From Microbacterium excoecariae (GTDB lineage: Bacteria > Actinomycetota > Actinomycetes > Actinomycetales > Microbacteriaceae): 64,000 nt of DNA. How positions within the stretch are numbered: position 1 is the stretch's first letter; the number at the start of each line of letters is the position of its first letter. The translations under genes were made by a program, and so were the position numbers. Below the pieces are notes generated by a model that saw only the letters and a list, made by a program, of their open reading frames with translations, did no database searches and was not told the DNA's origin. This document shows positions 1-9,200 of the stretch, piece after piece. The DNA lies in contig NZ_JAANCO010000001.1 of NCBI RefSeq assembly GCF_011326725.1, positions 1,240,001 to 1,304,000 of the forward strand, read 5' to 3'.

Positions 1-13
1 GAGTGAGCCGCGC

Positions 14-925
14 GTGAAGCGCCCCGGTCCGCTCCCGCCGTCCGAGCGGCGCGAGGTCCCGGATCCGCTCCCGCGCGGCGGCGCGGAGGACACCGCCCGC
101 GCACCCGAGGGGCTCGACGACGCGCGGGGGGCCGGTTCCCCGTCGTTCGGCGCGCGCTGGGCCGAGCGCGTCCGCCTCTGGTTCGCCGACCGCCGGGCGA
201 AGAACGCGGAGCGCTCGGAGGTGCGCCGCTTCACGGTGCGCGCGCGCCGGCGGCGCCTGACGTGGATCGTGTCGCTCGGCGCGTTCGCGGCGCTGGTCGT
301 GGGAACGTTCGGCGCCGCGTATAGCCCGCTGTTCGCGGTCGAGGACATCCGCGTGGCGGGGGCTGAGACGATCTCCGCGGACGACATCGCGGAGGCCCTG
401 TCCGGTCAGGTGGGAAGGCCCCTCCCGCTCGTCGACGACAGCGAGATCCGCGCCGCGCTGCTCGCCTTCCCGCGCATCGAGACCTACACCGTCGAGTCGC
501 TTCCCCCGCACGAGCTCGTCGTCCGCATCGTCGAGCGCACGCCCGTCGCGGTCGTCGCCTCCGACGCCGGGTTCACCACCGTCGACGCCGCCGGCGTCCC
601 GCTGACGACGAGCGACGAGGCGCCGGAGGGGCTCCCGATCGCGGAGGTCGAGGGCGGCGTTACATCCGACGCCTTCGCCGCCGTGGGACAGGTCCTGCGC
701 GCCCTGCCGGCGGACCTGGCCGAGCGCGTGACGCGGATCCGCGCCACGAGCCCCGAGGACGTGTCCTTCGACCTCCCGGACGGCGGCGGCGTGACGGTCG
801 TGTGGGGGAGCGCCGGGGACACCGCCGAGAAGACGAAGGTGCTCGAGGCCGGGATGGCGTCATCGCCTCCGGCAGAGGTGTCGACGTACGACGTGTCGTC
901 GGCCGGGGTCCTGGTGGTGAGCTGA
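14..925 (+). CDS. ftsQ: Cell division protein FtsQ (DivIB)
   Basis: FtsQ is the bitopic divisome protein that links early FtsZ-ring proteins to the septal peptidoglycan synthases. The 303-residue product has a long basic and acidic cytoplasmic N-terminus, one membrane segment at about residues 82-103 after an Arg-rich stretch, then a POTRA-like domain beginning near FAVEDIRVAG (about 107-175) and a beta-rich extracytoplasmic part. This order is the usual FtsQ architecture. It lies directly before ftsZ, the standard actinobacterial position. GTG at 14 is chosen as start; the frame is open to the window edge, so a start upstream cannot be excluded. A TGA at 4-6 may be the end of the preceding gene, expected to be murC. 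Confidence 0.9.
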   Translation: MKRPGPLPPSERREVPDPLPRGGAEDTARAPEGLDDARGAGSPSFGARWAERVRLWFADRRAKNAERSEVRRFTVRARRRRLTWIVSLGAFAALVVGTFGAAYSPLFAVEDIRVAGAETISADDIAEALSGQVGRPLPLVDDSEIRAALLAFPRIETYTVESLPPHELVVRIVERTPVAVVASDAGFTTVDAAGVPLTTSDEAPEGLPIAEVEGGVTSDAFAAVGQVLRALPADLAERVTRIRATSPEDVSFDLPDGGGVTVVWGSAGDTAEKTKVLEAGMASSPPAEVSTYDVSSAGVLVVS

Positions 926-1015
926 TCCGCGCGATTTCACCGACACGCCGCGGCGCGCCTCGCGGGAGTCGGGCGCCCGGCACGTACGGTCGAGGACGAG
1001 CAGATATATGCCGGT

Positions 1016-1050
1016 GAATACTTTAACCCTTTAGTTGAGGTTTAAGGTTT
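1016..1050 (+). promoter_or_regulatory. AT-rich ftsZ upstream region with imperfect dyad
   Basis: The 167-base gap before ftsZ contains a short AT-rich island, very unlike the surrounding high-GC DNA. Its core, CCTTTAGTTGAGGTTTAAGG at 1028-1047, has matching arms at its ends. TACTTT at 1019-1024 is a possible -10 hexamer. It probably carries the ftsZ promoter or a regulator site; which one cannot be decided from sequence alone. Confidence 0.5.
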
Positions 1051-1092
1051 CGACTTTGCCGGTCGCAGCCAGGTCCCGTCGATGGAGGCAGC

Positions 1093-2274
1093 ATGAGCCA
1101 GAACCAGAACTACCTCGCCGTCATCAAGGTCGTCGGCGTCGGCGGTGGTGGTGTCAACGCCGTCAACCGCATGATCGAGCTCGGGCTGCGCGGCGTCGAG
1201 TTCATCGCGATCAACACCGACGCGCAGGCGCTGCTGATGAGCGACGCCGACATCAAGCTCGACGTCGGGCGCGACCTGACCCGCGGCCTCGGCGCGGGCG
1301 CCGACCCCGAGGTGGGGCGCCGCGCGGCCGAGGATCACGCGGAGGAGATCGAGCAGGCCCTCGCGGGCGCGGACATGGTCTTCGTGACGGCGGGCGAGGG
1401 CGGCGGCACGGGCACCGGCGGCGCGCCCGTGGTGGCGCGGATCGCGAAGTCGATCGGCGCGCTCACGATCGGCGTGGTCACCAAGCCGTTCTCCTTCGAG
1501 GGACGTCGCCGCCAGCAGCAGGCCGAGCAGGGCGTGCAGGTGCTCAAGGAGGAGGTCGACACGCTCATCGTCGTGCCGAACGACCGCCTCCTCGAGATCA
1601 GCGACCGCGGCATCTCGATGGTCGAGGCCTTTGCGACCGCCGACCAGGTCCTCCTCGCGGGTGTCCAGGGCATCACCGATCTCATCACCACGCCCGGCCT
1701 CATCAACCTCGACTTCGCCGACGTCAAGAGCGTCATGCAGGGCGCGGGGTCCGCGCTCATGGGCATCGGATCCGCGCGCGGCGCCGACCGCGCGATCAAG
1801 GCAGCCGAGCTGGCCGTCGAGTCCCCGCTCCTCGAGGCCTCGATCGAGGGCGCGCACGGCGTGCTCCTGTCGATCCAGGGTGGGTCCAACCTCGGCATCT
1901 TCGAGATCAACGACGCGGCGCGCCTGGTGCAGGAGGCCGCGCACCCCGAGGCGAACATCATCTTCGGAACGGTCATCGACGACACGCTGGGCGACGAGGT
2001 GCGCGTGACGGTCGTCGCCGCCGGCTTCGACGGTGGCGAGCCGCAGCCGCGTGCCGAGATTCCGTCGTTCGGCGGTCGGTCGGAGCAGGCGGCGCGCCCG
2101 TCGCTCCCCGGCGATCACGTGGCCCCGGCGGCCGAGGCCACGGACGGTTCGACCTCGACCGAGGACGGCCGCCCGGAGCCGCAGGCCCCGTCGATTCCCG
2201 CGACCCCCGCGCTCGCCGAGTCGGGCGCGTACGGGGACGACGACGACATCGACATCCCCGAATTCCTGAAATGA
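1093..2274 (+). CDS. ftsZ: Cell division GTPase FtsZ
   Basis: FtsZ is the tubulin homologue that polymerises into the cytokinetic ring. The 393-residue protein has the nucleotide-binding [11 protein letters not shown] loop near residue 17, the tubulin signature [12 protein letters not shown] at 101-112, and the catalytic T7 loop [11 protein letters not shown] near 205. It ends in a variable Pro/Ala/Glu-rich linker and an acidic tail [12 protein letters not shown]. That tail is the usual docking peptide for SepF and other partners, and sepF lies two genes downstream. GGAGG about four bases before ATG 1093 supports the start. The stop overlaps the start of yggS in an ATGA arrangement. Confidence 0.98.
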   Translation: MSQNQNYLAVIKVVGVGGGGVNAVNRMIELGLRGVEFIAINTDAQALLMSDADIKLDVGRDLTRGLGAGADPEVGRRAAEDHAEEIEQALAGADMVFVTAGEGGGTGTGGAPVVARIAKSIGALTIGVVTKPFSFEGRRRQQQAEQGVQVLKEEVDTLIVVPNDRLLEISDRGISMVEAFATADQVLLAGVQGITDLITTPGLINLDFADVKSVMQGAGSALMGIGSARGADRAIKAAELAVESPLLEASIEGAHGVLLSIQGGSNLGIFEINDAARLVQEAAHPEANIIFGTVIDDTLGDEVRVTVVAAGFDGGEPQPRAEIPSFGGRSEQAARPSLPGDHVAPAAEATDGSTSTEDGRPEPQAPSIPATPALAESGAYGDDDDIDIPEFLK

Positions 2275-2954
2275 CCACGCTCGCGGAGCGCCTCGCCGCC
2301 GCCGACGCCGCCATCGCGGCGTCGGCGGCGCGCGCGGGGCGCGATCCGCGGGATCTCACGCGCATCGTCGTGACGAAGTTTCACCCCGCGTCCCTCGTCC
2401 GGGAGCTTTCCGGCCTCGGAGTGCGCGACGTCGCGGAGAATCGCCAGCAGGAGCTGACGGCCAAGACGGCCGAGACAGCCGACCTCGCGGGCCTCACCTG
2501 GCACTTCGTCGGGCAGGTGCAGACCAAGAAGGCGCGGGCCGTGCGCCGGGCCGCGCGCGTCGTGCACTCGGTCGACCGCGAGCGCCTGGTCGACGCGCTC
2601 GATCGCGCGGGCGAGGACGACGCGCCGCTCGACGCCCTGGTCCAGGTCAACCTGACCGCGGATCCGAATCGCGGCGGCGTGGATCCGCAGGGGCTCGATG
2701 CGCTCGCCGAGCGCATCGCCGCAGCGGACACCCTCCGGCTCCGCGGCGTCATGGCGGTCGCCCCGCTGGGGGAAGAGCCGGCGCGGGCCTTTGACCGGCT
2801 CGCCGGATACGCCGCGCGCGTGCGGGGCATCGAGCCCGCGGCGACGTGGGTGTCCGCGGGAATGTCGCAGGACTTCGACGAGGCCATCGCGTGTGGCGCG
2901 ACACACCTCAGAATCGGTACCGCAATCACGGGCCCGAGGCCGCCGCAGGATTAG
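2271..2954 (+). CDS. yggS: YggS/PROSC family pyridoxal-phosphate homeostasis protein
   Basis: Members of this family bind PLP and buffer vitamin B6 and amino-acid pools; they have the fold of alanine racemase but no known catalytic activity. The 227-residue product is the normal family length. The expected PLP lysine is in VVTKFHP (Lys36), followed by the conserved ENRQQEL segment, [13 protein letters not shown], and the phosphate-binding end ([25 protein letters not shown]). The ATG at 2271 overlaps the ftsZ stop by four bases, so translation is probably coupled. The frame is open upstream across ftsZ, but that part is a shadow of ftsZ. Confidence 0.93.
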   Translation: MTTLAERLAAADAAIAASAARAGRDPRDLTRIVVTKFHPASLVRELSGLGVRDVAENRQQELTAKTAETADLAGLTWHFVGQVQTKKARAVRRAARVVHSVDRERLVDALDRAGEDDAPLDALVQVNLTADPNRGGVDPQGLDALAERIAAADTLRLRGVMAVAPLGEEPARAFDRLAGYAARVRGIEPAATWVSAGMSQDFDEAIACGATHLRIGTAITGPRPPQD

Positions 2955-2990
2955 CCTTCACACAAGACGAGCACCCAACCGGAGGACGCC

Positions 2991-3455
2991 ATGGCGAACC
3001 CGCTCAAGAAGACGATGGTCTACCTCGGCCTCGCCGACGAAGAGGAATACGTCGACGAGCCTGCGGCCCAGGCCCCGTCCCGCACCGCTCACCACGAGGA
3101 GAGCCACGATGAAGACAAGCCGGCGCCCGTGACGCCGCTGCGTCGCCCCACGGTCGTGCGCCAGCCCGCGGCGGGATCCGTCAACGAGATCGTGACGGTG
3201 CACCCGAAGCAGTACCGCGACGCGCAGCCGATCGCCGAGCACTTCCGCGACGGCCTGCCGGTGATCATCAACGTCTCGCAGATGTCGGACGCCGACGCCC
3301 GGCGTCTGATCGACTTCGCGAGCGGCCTCTCGATGGGCCTCTACGGGCGCATCGAGCGCGTGACCAGCAAGGTCTTCCTCCTCAGCCCCGAGAACATCGC
3401 CGTCTCGGGCGACGGCGGGATCGCGCCCGCCGACGACGCCGCCTTCGGCGGCTGA
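2991..3455 (+). CDS. sepF: Cell division protein SepF
   Basis: SepF anchors FtsZ filaments to the membrane in Gram-positive bacteria and stands in for FtsA, which actinobacteria lack. The 154-residue protein starts with the family-typical [19 protein letters not shown], an amphipathic membrane-binding helix, then an acidic linker. The conserved SepF domain spans about 60-140 and includes [19 protein letters not shown] and [15 protein letters not shown]. It follows ftsZ-yggS as in other actinobacteria. CGGAGGACGCC before ATG 2991 is a good ribosome binding site. Confidence 0.95.
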   Translation: MANPLKKTMVYLGLADEEEYVDEPAAQAPSRTAHHEESHDEDKPAPVTPLRRPTVVRQPAAGSVNEIVTVHPKQYRDAQPIAEHFRDGLPVIINVSQMSDADARRLIDFASGLSMGLYGRIERVTSKVFLLSPENIAVSGDGGIAPADDAAFGG

Positions 3456-3514
3456 GGTCGAGATTTCGCTCGTCGGGCCCGGGGCGCCGTTCGGCGTCGC
3501 CGGGCCTTCTCGCG

Positions 3515-3520
3515 TAGGCT
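3515..3520 (+). promoter_or_regulatory. -10 hexamer TAGGCT for yggT
   Basis: TAGGCT lies 8 bases before the GTG start of yggT with no ribosome binding site between them, suggesting a leaderless transcript. Confidence 0.5.
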
Positions 3521-3528
3521 AAGTTCTC

Positions 3529-3834
3529 GTGGCTGTCATCGGGTTCGTCGCGTCGATCCTGCACCTCGTCCTGTCTCTGTACGTCGTGGTGCTGTTCGCG
3601 CGCCTCATCCTCGAGTACATTCCTATGTTCAATCGGGAGTGGCGCCCGCGCGGGGGGATGCTCATCGTCTGCGAGATCGTCTACACGCTGACGGATCCGC
3701 CGATCCGCTTCTTCCGCCGCCACATTCCGCCGCTGCGCATCGGCGCCATCGCGATCGATCTCGGATTCGCGATCACCATGCTCTTGTGTTTCATCGCGAT
3801 GTCCATCTTGCGGGTCATCGCGGTGATGTACTGA
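3529..3834 (+). CDS. YggT family membrane protein
   Basis: The 101-residue protein has two hydrophobic segments (about 3-27 and 75-100) around a loop with the conserved arginine-rich LTDPPIRFFRRHIPPLRIG motif of the YggT/Ylmg family. These proteins sit next to sepF and divIVA in Gram-positive bacteria and are linked to division or cell-shape control, but no biochemical activity is established. The GTG start at 3529 is set by the first hydrophobic residues and the nearby -10 element. Wag31 follows after 38 bases. Confidence 0.88.
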   Translation: MAVIGFVASILHLVLSLYVVVLFARLILEYIPMFNREWRPRGGMLIVCEIVYTLTDPPIRFFRRHIPPLRIGAIAIDLGFAITMLLCFIAMSILRVIAVMY

Positions 3835-3872
3835 ATTATCATGATGTCCACCATCGAAAGAGGGGCCACAAC

Positions 3873-4469
3873 ATGGCACTGACGCCGGAAGACGTCGTTA
3901 CCAAGCAGTTCCAGCACGTCCGCTTCAAGGAGGGCTTCGACCCCGACGAGGTCGACGACTTCCTGGACGAGATCGTCGTCGAGTGGCGGAAGACGATCGA
4001 GGAGAACGAGCAGCTCAAGGCGCGCGTCGCCGAGCTCGAGTCTGGCGCCGCCGAGGCGACCCCCGTCGTGACGGAGGCCCCGAAGGCCGAGGAGCCCGCC
4101 GCGGAGCCGACCGAGGCGCCGACCGAGGCCGTCACGAGCACCGCGTCGAACGCCGCCGGCATCATCGCCCGCGCCGAGCGCCTGCACGACGAGCACGTCG
4201 CGGAGGGGCAGGCGACGGCGAAGAAGCTCGTCGACGACGCCGAGATGAAGGCCGCCGGCATCGTCTCGGCCGCCGAGGCGAAGCAGCGCGAGATCTCGCA
4301 GAAGCTCGACACGGAGCGCAAGACGCTCGAGGGCCGGATCACGGAGCTGCGCCAGTTCGAGCGCGACTACCGCCAGCAGCTGCGCGGCTACTTCGAGCAG
4401 AAGCTCGCCGACCTCGACGCGCCGGAGTCGGGCTCGGGCAACACGCCCGTGTCGACCATTGGCCTCTGA
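3873..4469 (+). CDS. wag31: DivIVA/Wag31 polar growth protein
   Basis: Wag31 (DivIVA) is a coiled-coil protein that binds curved membrane at cell poles and directs apical growth in actinobacteria. The 198-residue product opens with the lipid-binding domain (MALTPEDVVTKQFQHVRFKE, GFDPDEVDDFLDEIVVEW), then an Ala/Pro/Glu-rich linker at about 60-95, then a long heptad coil to about residue 185. It is shorter than mycobacterial Wag31, mainly in the linker. AAGAGGGG about 10 bases upstream favours ATG 3873. Its last codons overlap the lspA start by 11 bases. Confidence 0.93.
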   Translation: MALTPEDVVTKQFQHVRFKEGFDPDEVDDFLDEIVVEWRKTIEENEQLKARVAELESGAAEATPVVTEAPKAEEPAAEPTEAPTEAVTSTASNAAGIIARAERLHDEHVAEGQATAKKLVDDAEMKAAGIVSAAEAKQREISQKLDTERKTLEGRITELRQFERDYRQQLRGYFEQKLADLDAPESGSGNTPVSTIGL

Positions 4470-5040
4470 CACCGACGCGCAGCCGCGGGCCCGGCGCCCG
4501 CTCCGCGCCCCGGCGGCCGGCGCCATCGTCGCGATTCTCGCGGCGCTGGTGCTGGCCGCCGACCAGGTGAGCAAGCAATGGGCGCTCGCCACGCTCACGG
4601 AGGGCGAACCGGTCGCGGCACTCGGAAACGCGCTGCAGTGGCTGCTCGTCTTTAACCCCGGCGCCGCGTTCTCGCTCGGCGAGGGCGTGACCTGGGTCTT
4701 CACGATCGCGCTCGGCCTCGTCGCCGCGGGCATCGTTTTCCTCGTCGTGACGCGCGTGCGCTCGCGACTGTGGGTCGCGGTCCTCGGCCTCCTCCTCGGG
4801 GGCGTCCTCGGAAACCTCACCGACCGCCTCGTGCGGGATCCTGGATTTCCCGTGGGCCACGTCGTCGACTTCATCCTCACGCCGTGGATGTGGTTCTGGA
4901 CCAACCCCGCGATTTACAACGTCGCCGACATCTTCATCGTCGGCGGCATGATCTCCGTCGCGGTCCTTGTGCTCGTCGGCGTCGAGTTCGACGGCTCCCG
5001 GGCCCGCAAGGACGAGGCGGCCGAGGGCGACGATGCGTGA
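4459..5040 (+). CDS. lspA: Lipoprotein signal peptidase (signal peptidase II)
   Basis: LspA cleaves the signal peptide from diacylglyceryl-modified prolipoproteins in the membrane. The 193-residue protein has four hydrophobic segments and both catalytic regions: [21 protein letters not shown] with the likely catalytic Asp138, and [11 protein letters not shown] with Asp157. ADQVSKQWA near residue 35 and [12 protein letters not shown] near 65 are also conserved. The only reasonable start is TTG at 4459, inside the end of wag31 and with no Shine-Dalgarno sequence; later in-frame starts would remove the first membrane segment. Expression is therefore probably coupled to wag31. Confidence 0.93.
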   Translation: MASDTDAQPRARRPLRAPAAGAIVAILAALVLAADQVSKQWALATLTEGEPVAALGNALQWLLVFNPGAAFSLGEGVTWVFTIALGLVAAGIVFLVVTRVRSRLWVAVLGLLLGGVLGNLTDRLVRDPGFPVGHVVDFILTPWMWFWTNPAIYNVADIFIVGGMISVAVLVLVGVEFDGSRARKDEAAEGDDA

Positions 5041-5962
5041 GTCTCGGCGCGTCCCGGTCCCGGACGCGCTCGAGGGAGCCCGGGTCGACCAGGCGCTGGC
5101 CCGCATGCTGGGGTTCTCTCGCACCTTCGCGGCCGAGGTCGCCGCGGCGGGCGGCGTGCTCGTCGACGGCCGCGCGGCCGGCAAGTCCGACCGCGTCAGC
5201 GCCGGCTCGTGGATCGACGTGGAATGGTCTGAGAGGGCCGAGCCGACCGTCGTCGCCGTCGAGGTTCCCGGGCTGGGCATCGTGTACCAGGACGACCACC
5301 TGGTCGTCGTCGACAAGCCGGCCGGTGTCGCGGCGCACCCATCGGTCGGATGGGAGGGCCCGACGGTCCCCGGCGCGCTCCTCGCCGCGGGCATCGAACT
5401 CTCGACCAGCGGCGCCGCCGAGCGCCAGGGCATCGTGCACCGCCTCGACGTGGGCACGAGCGGACTCATGGTCGTCGCGAAGACCGAGCTCGCCTACACG
5501 CTCCTCAAGCGCGCGTTCAAGGACCGCACGGTCGACAAGGTCTACCACACGGTTGTCCAGGGACTCCCGGATCCGGTCGTGGGCACAATCGACGCCCCGA
5601 TCGGTCGTCACCCGAACCACTCGTGGAAGTTCGCCGTCACGCCGGACGGCAAGGACGCCGTCACCCACTACGAGCTCATCGAGGCCTTCCCCCGCGCGTC
5701 GCTCGTCGAGGTCCACCTGGAGACGGGACGCACCCACCAGATCCGCGTGCACATGGCCGCGCACCGGCACCCCTGCGTGGGGGATCCGCTCTACGGCTCG
5801 GATCCGACGCTCGCGGAGCGACTGGGGCTGACGCGCCAGTGGCTGCACGCGCATCGGCTCGCCTTTGAGCACCCGGCGACGGGGGAGCGGGTCGAGTTCG
5901 TCTCGCCCTACCCAGCCGACCTCGCGCACGCGCTCGAGCTGCTCCGCGACGCGCGCGTCTGA
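5033..5962 (+). CDS. RluA/RluD family 23S rRNA pseudouridine synthase
   Basis: These enzymes isomerise specific uridines to pseudouridine in rRNA. The 309-residue protein has an N-terminal S4 RNA-binding domain (about 12-65, [15 protein letters not shown]) and a catalytic domain with the signature [20 protein letters not shown], where Asp139 is the expected nucleophile. VYHTVVQG and [14 protein letters not shown] follow as usual. The ATG at 5033 overlaps the lspA stop. The lspA-rluD pair is common in Gram-positive bacteria. The exact target position (for example U1911/1915/1917) is inferred only from family. Confidence 0.92.
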   Translation: MRESRRVPVPDALEGARVDQALARMLGFSRTFAAEVAAAGGVLVDGRAAGKSDRVSAGSWIDVEWSERAEPTVVAVEVPGLGIVYQDDHLVVVDKPAGVAAHPSVGWEGPTVPGALLAAGIELSTSGAAERQGIVHRLDVGTSGLMVVAKTELAYTLLKRAFKDRTVDKVYHTVVQGLPDPVVGTIDAPIGRHPNHSWKFAVTPDGKDAVTHYELIEAFPRASLVEVHLETGRTHQIRVHMAAHRHPCVGDPLYGSDPTLAERLGLTRQWLHAHRLAFEHPATGERVEFVSPYPADLAHALELLRDARV

Positions 5963-6001
5963 CGCTCCTCCCGGCGCGACGCGCGCGTCCTTGTTCGCTA
6001 C

Positions 6002-6145
6002 GCGATCACGGGCCGTGCGCCGCAGTCCCCCGCGCGGCTGCTTCGCGACCCGCGCTCCCGCCAGTCCCGATGCCTGCGGCGCCCGGCCCGTGATCGCTGC
6101 GCGGGCGTGTCGATGCCGGCGGCGCTCGGCCGGTAATCGCCTCGC
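6002..6145. repeat. REP-like cluster of three GC-rich palindromic units
   Basis: The rluD-dnaE gap holds three related units. Positions 6002-6025 are the reverse complement of 6074-6097 in 23 of 24 bases (core GATCACGGGCCG against CGGCCCGTGATC). A third unit at 6112-6145 repeats 6069-6102 in the same orientation with 28 of 34 matches. The arrangement resembles REP/BIME intergenic elements. The inverted pair could also fold into a long RNA hairpin downstream of rluD. Confidence 0.6.
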
Positions 6146-6191
6146 CTGTGGCTTCGCGTGCGCGCCTGGGGCCCTCCCGGGCGACGGAAAT

Positions 6192-6197
6192 TAGACT
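6192..6197 (+). promoter_or_regulatory. -10 hexamer TAGACT for dnaE
   Basis: TAGACT sits 7 bases before the dnaE ATG, the spacing expected for a leaderless mRNA. This also argues for ATG 6205 over the upstream in-frame GTG at 6148. Confidence 0.55.
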
Positions 6198-6204
6198 GAG
6201 AGGT

Positions 6205-9200
6205 ATGGCCTCCGACTCCTTCGTGCACCTCCACGTCCACAGCGAGTACTCCATGCTCGACGGGGCCGCGAAGCTCGCGGACATGACGAAGGCGGCGGCC
6301 GAGATGGAGATGCCCGCCATCGCCGTCACCGACCACGGCAACAACTACGCCTCGTTCGAGTTCTACAAGGCGGCGAAGGCGCAGGGGATCAAGCCGATTA
6401 TCGGCCTGGAGGCCTACGTCACCCCCGGAACCCACCGCTCCGACAAGACGCGCATCGCGTGGGGCACGGCCGATCAGAAGCGCGACGACGTGTCCGGATC
6501 CGGCGCGTACACCCACATGACAATGTGGGCCGAGAACACCGCCGGCATGCACAACCTCTTCCGGCTGAGCTCGCTCGCCTCCCTCGAGGGGTACTACTTC
6601 AAGCCGCGCATGGACCGCGAGCTCCTGCAGACCTACGGCAAGGGCATCATCGCGACCACGGGCTGCCCCTCGGGCGAGGTGCAGACGCGCCTGCGCCTCG
6701 GCCAGTACAACGAGGCGCGGCAGGCCGCCGCCGAGTTCCAGGACATCTTCGGCAAGGAGAACTACTTCGCCGAGATCATGGATCACGGCCTCGACATCGA
6801 GCGCCGCGTGATGGCCGACCTGCTGAAGCTCGCGAAGGACCTGCAGATTCCGCTCGTCGGCACGAACGACTCGCACTACACCCACCAGCACGACGCCAAC
6901 GCGCACGAGGCGCTCCTGTGCGTGCAGTCGGGGTCGACCCTCGACGACCCGAACCGCTTCAAGTTCGACGGTGACGGCTACTACATCAAGCCCGCGGCCG
7001 AGATGCGGCAGCTCTTCCGCGACCACCCCGAGGCGTGCGACAACACGCTGCTCATCGCCGAGCGGTGCGAGATCGAGTTCGACACGTCGGCGAACTACAT
7101 GCCGCGCTTCCCCGTGCCCGAGGGTGAGACCGAGGAGAGCTGGTTCGTCAAGGAGGTCGAGGCCGGGCTGCACTATCGCTACCCGGGCGGGATCCCCGAC
7201 GCCGTGCGCCAGCGCGCGGAGTACGAGATCGGCATCATCACGCAGATGAAGTTCCCGGGCTACTTCCTCGTGGTCGCGGACTTCATCAACTGGTCGAAGA
7301 ACAACGGTATTCGTGTGGGCCCGGGCCGCGGGTCCGGCGCGGGATCGATGGTCGCGTACGCGATGCGCATCACGGACCTGGATCCGCTCGAGCACGGCCT
7401 GATCTTCGAGCGGTTCCTCAACCCGGACCGCGTCTCGATGCCCGACTTCGACGTCGACTTCGACGACCGCCGCCGCGGCGAGGTCATCGACTACGTGACG
7501 GAGAAGTACGGCGACGAACGCGTCGCGCAGATCGTCACCTACGGCACCATCAAGTCGAAGCAGGCGCTCAAGGACGCGGGCCGTGTGCTCGGGTTCCCGT
7601 TCAGCATGGGGGAGCGGCTGACGAAGGCGATGCCGCCGGCCGTGATGGGGAAGGACATGCCCCTCGACGGGATGTTCGACCCGTCGCACGCGCGGTACAA
7701 GGAGGCGAGCGAGTTCCGCTCCGTGATCGAGACGGATCCGGAGGCGCGCACCGTCTTCGACCGCGCCGTGGGGCTGGAGGGGCTGAAGCGCCAGTGGGGC
7801 GTGCACGCGGCGGGTGTCATCATGTCCAGCGACCCGCTCATCGACATCATCCCGATCATGAAGCGGGAGCAGGACGGGCAGATCGTCACCCAGTTCGACT
7901 ATCCCGCCTGCGAGTCGCTCGGGCTCATCAAGATGGACTTCCTGGGGCTGCGCAACCTCACGATCATCTCTGACGCGCTCGAGAACGTCCGCATGAACAA
8001 GGGCGTCGAGATCGACCTGGAGCAGCTCCAGCTCGACGATAGGAAGGCGTACGACCTCCTCGCCCGCGGCGACACGCTGGGTGTGTTCCAGCTCGACGGC
8101 GGGCCGATGCGGTCGCTCCTGCGCCTCATGAAGCCCGACAACTTCGAGGACATCTCGGCCGTCATCGCGCTGTACCGGCCGGGCCCCATGGGCGCCAACT
8201 CGCACACGAACTACGCGCTGCGCAAGAACGGCGAGCAGGCCATTACCCCCATTCACCCCGAGCTCGAGGAGCCGCTGCAGGACATCCTCGACACGACCTA
8301 CGGCCTGATCATCTATCAGGAGCAGGTCATGGCGATCGCGCAGCGGGTCGCCGGATTCAGCCTGGGTCAAGCCGACATCCTGCGCCGCGCGATGGGCAAG
8401 AAGAAGAAGTCCGAGCTCGACAAGCAGTACGTGGGCTTCAGCGGCGGCATGATGGAGCGCGGCTTCTCTGAGGACGCGGTCAAGGCACTCTGGGAGATCC
8501 TCCTGCCGTTCTCCGACTACGCGTTCAACAAGGCCCACTCCGCGGCGTACGGGGTCGTGTCGTACTGGACCGCGTACCTCAAGGCGCACTATCCGGCCGA
8601 GTACATGGCCGCGCTGCTGACGTCGGTTGGCGACTCGCGGGACAAGCTCGCCATGTACCTCAACGAGTGCCGGCGCATGGGCATCAAGGTGCTGCCGCCC
8701 GACGTGTCGGAGTCGATCGAGTTCTTCGCCGCCGTCGGCGAGGACATCCGCTTCGGGCTCGGGGCGGTCCGCAACGTCGGCCACAACGTGGTCGACGGCA
8801 TCGTCGCGTCGCGGTCGGACGGCCCGTATACGTCGTTCCACGACTTCCTCGCGCGCGTTCCCCTGCACGTCACGAACAAGCGCACGATCGAGTCGCTCGT
8901 GAAGGCCGGCGCCTTCGACACCATGGGATCCACCCGTCGCGCGCTCGTCGAGATCCACGAGCAGGCCGTCGAGCAGGCCGTGACCGACAAGCGCAACGCC
9001 GCGGGCGGCGCGATCGGCTTCGACTTCGACAGCCTGTGGGACGAACCGGAGGCCGTGCAGAAGGTGCCGGAGCGCCCCGAGTGGACGAAGAAGGACCTCC
9101 TGGCGTTCGAGCGCGACATGCTCGGGCTGTACGTGTCGGATCACCCGCTCGCGGGCCTTGAGGTGCCGCTCGCGAAGCACCGCTCGATGACGATCAACGA

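Noticed and set aside
1035..2270. Long N-terminal extension of the yggS frame across ftsZ
   Set aside because: The residues are an Arg/Gly-rich off-frame reading of ftsZ; the ATG at 2271 fits the family length and overlaps the ftsZ stop.
3465..3512. Intrinsic terminator between sepF and yggT
   Set aside because: A GC-rich fold (GCCCGG...GCCGGGC) is possible, but the stem is interrupted and has no T run, so I do not list it.
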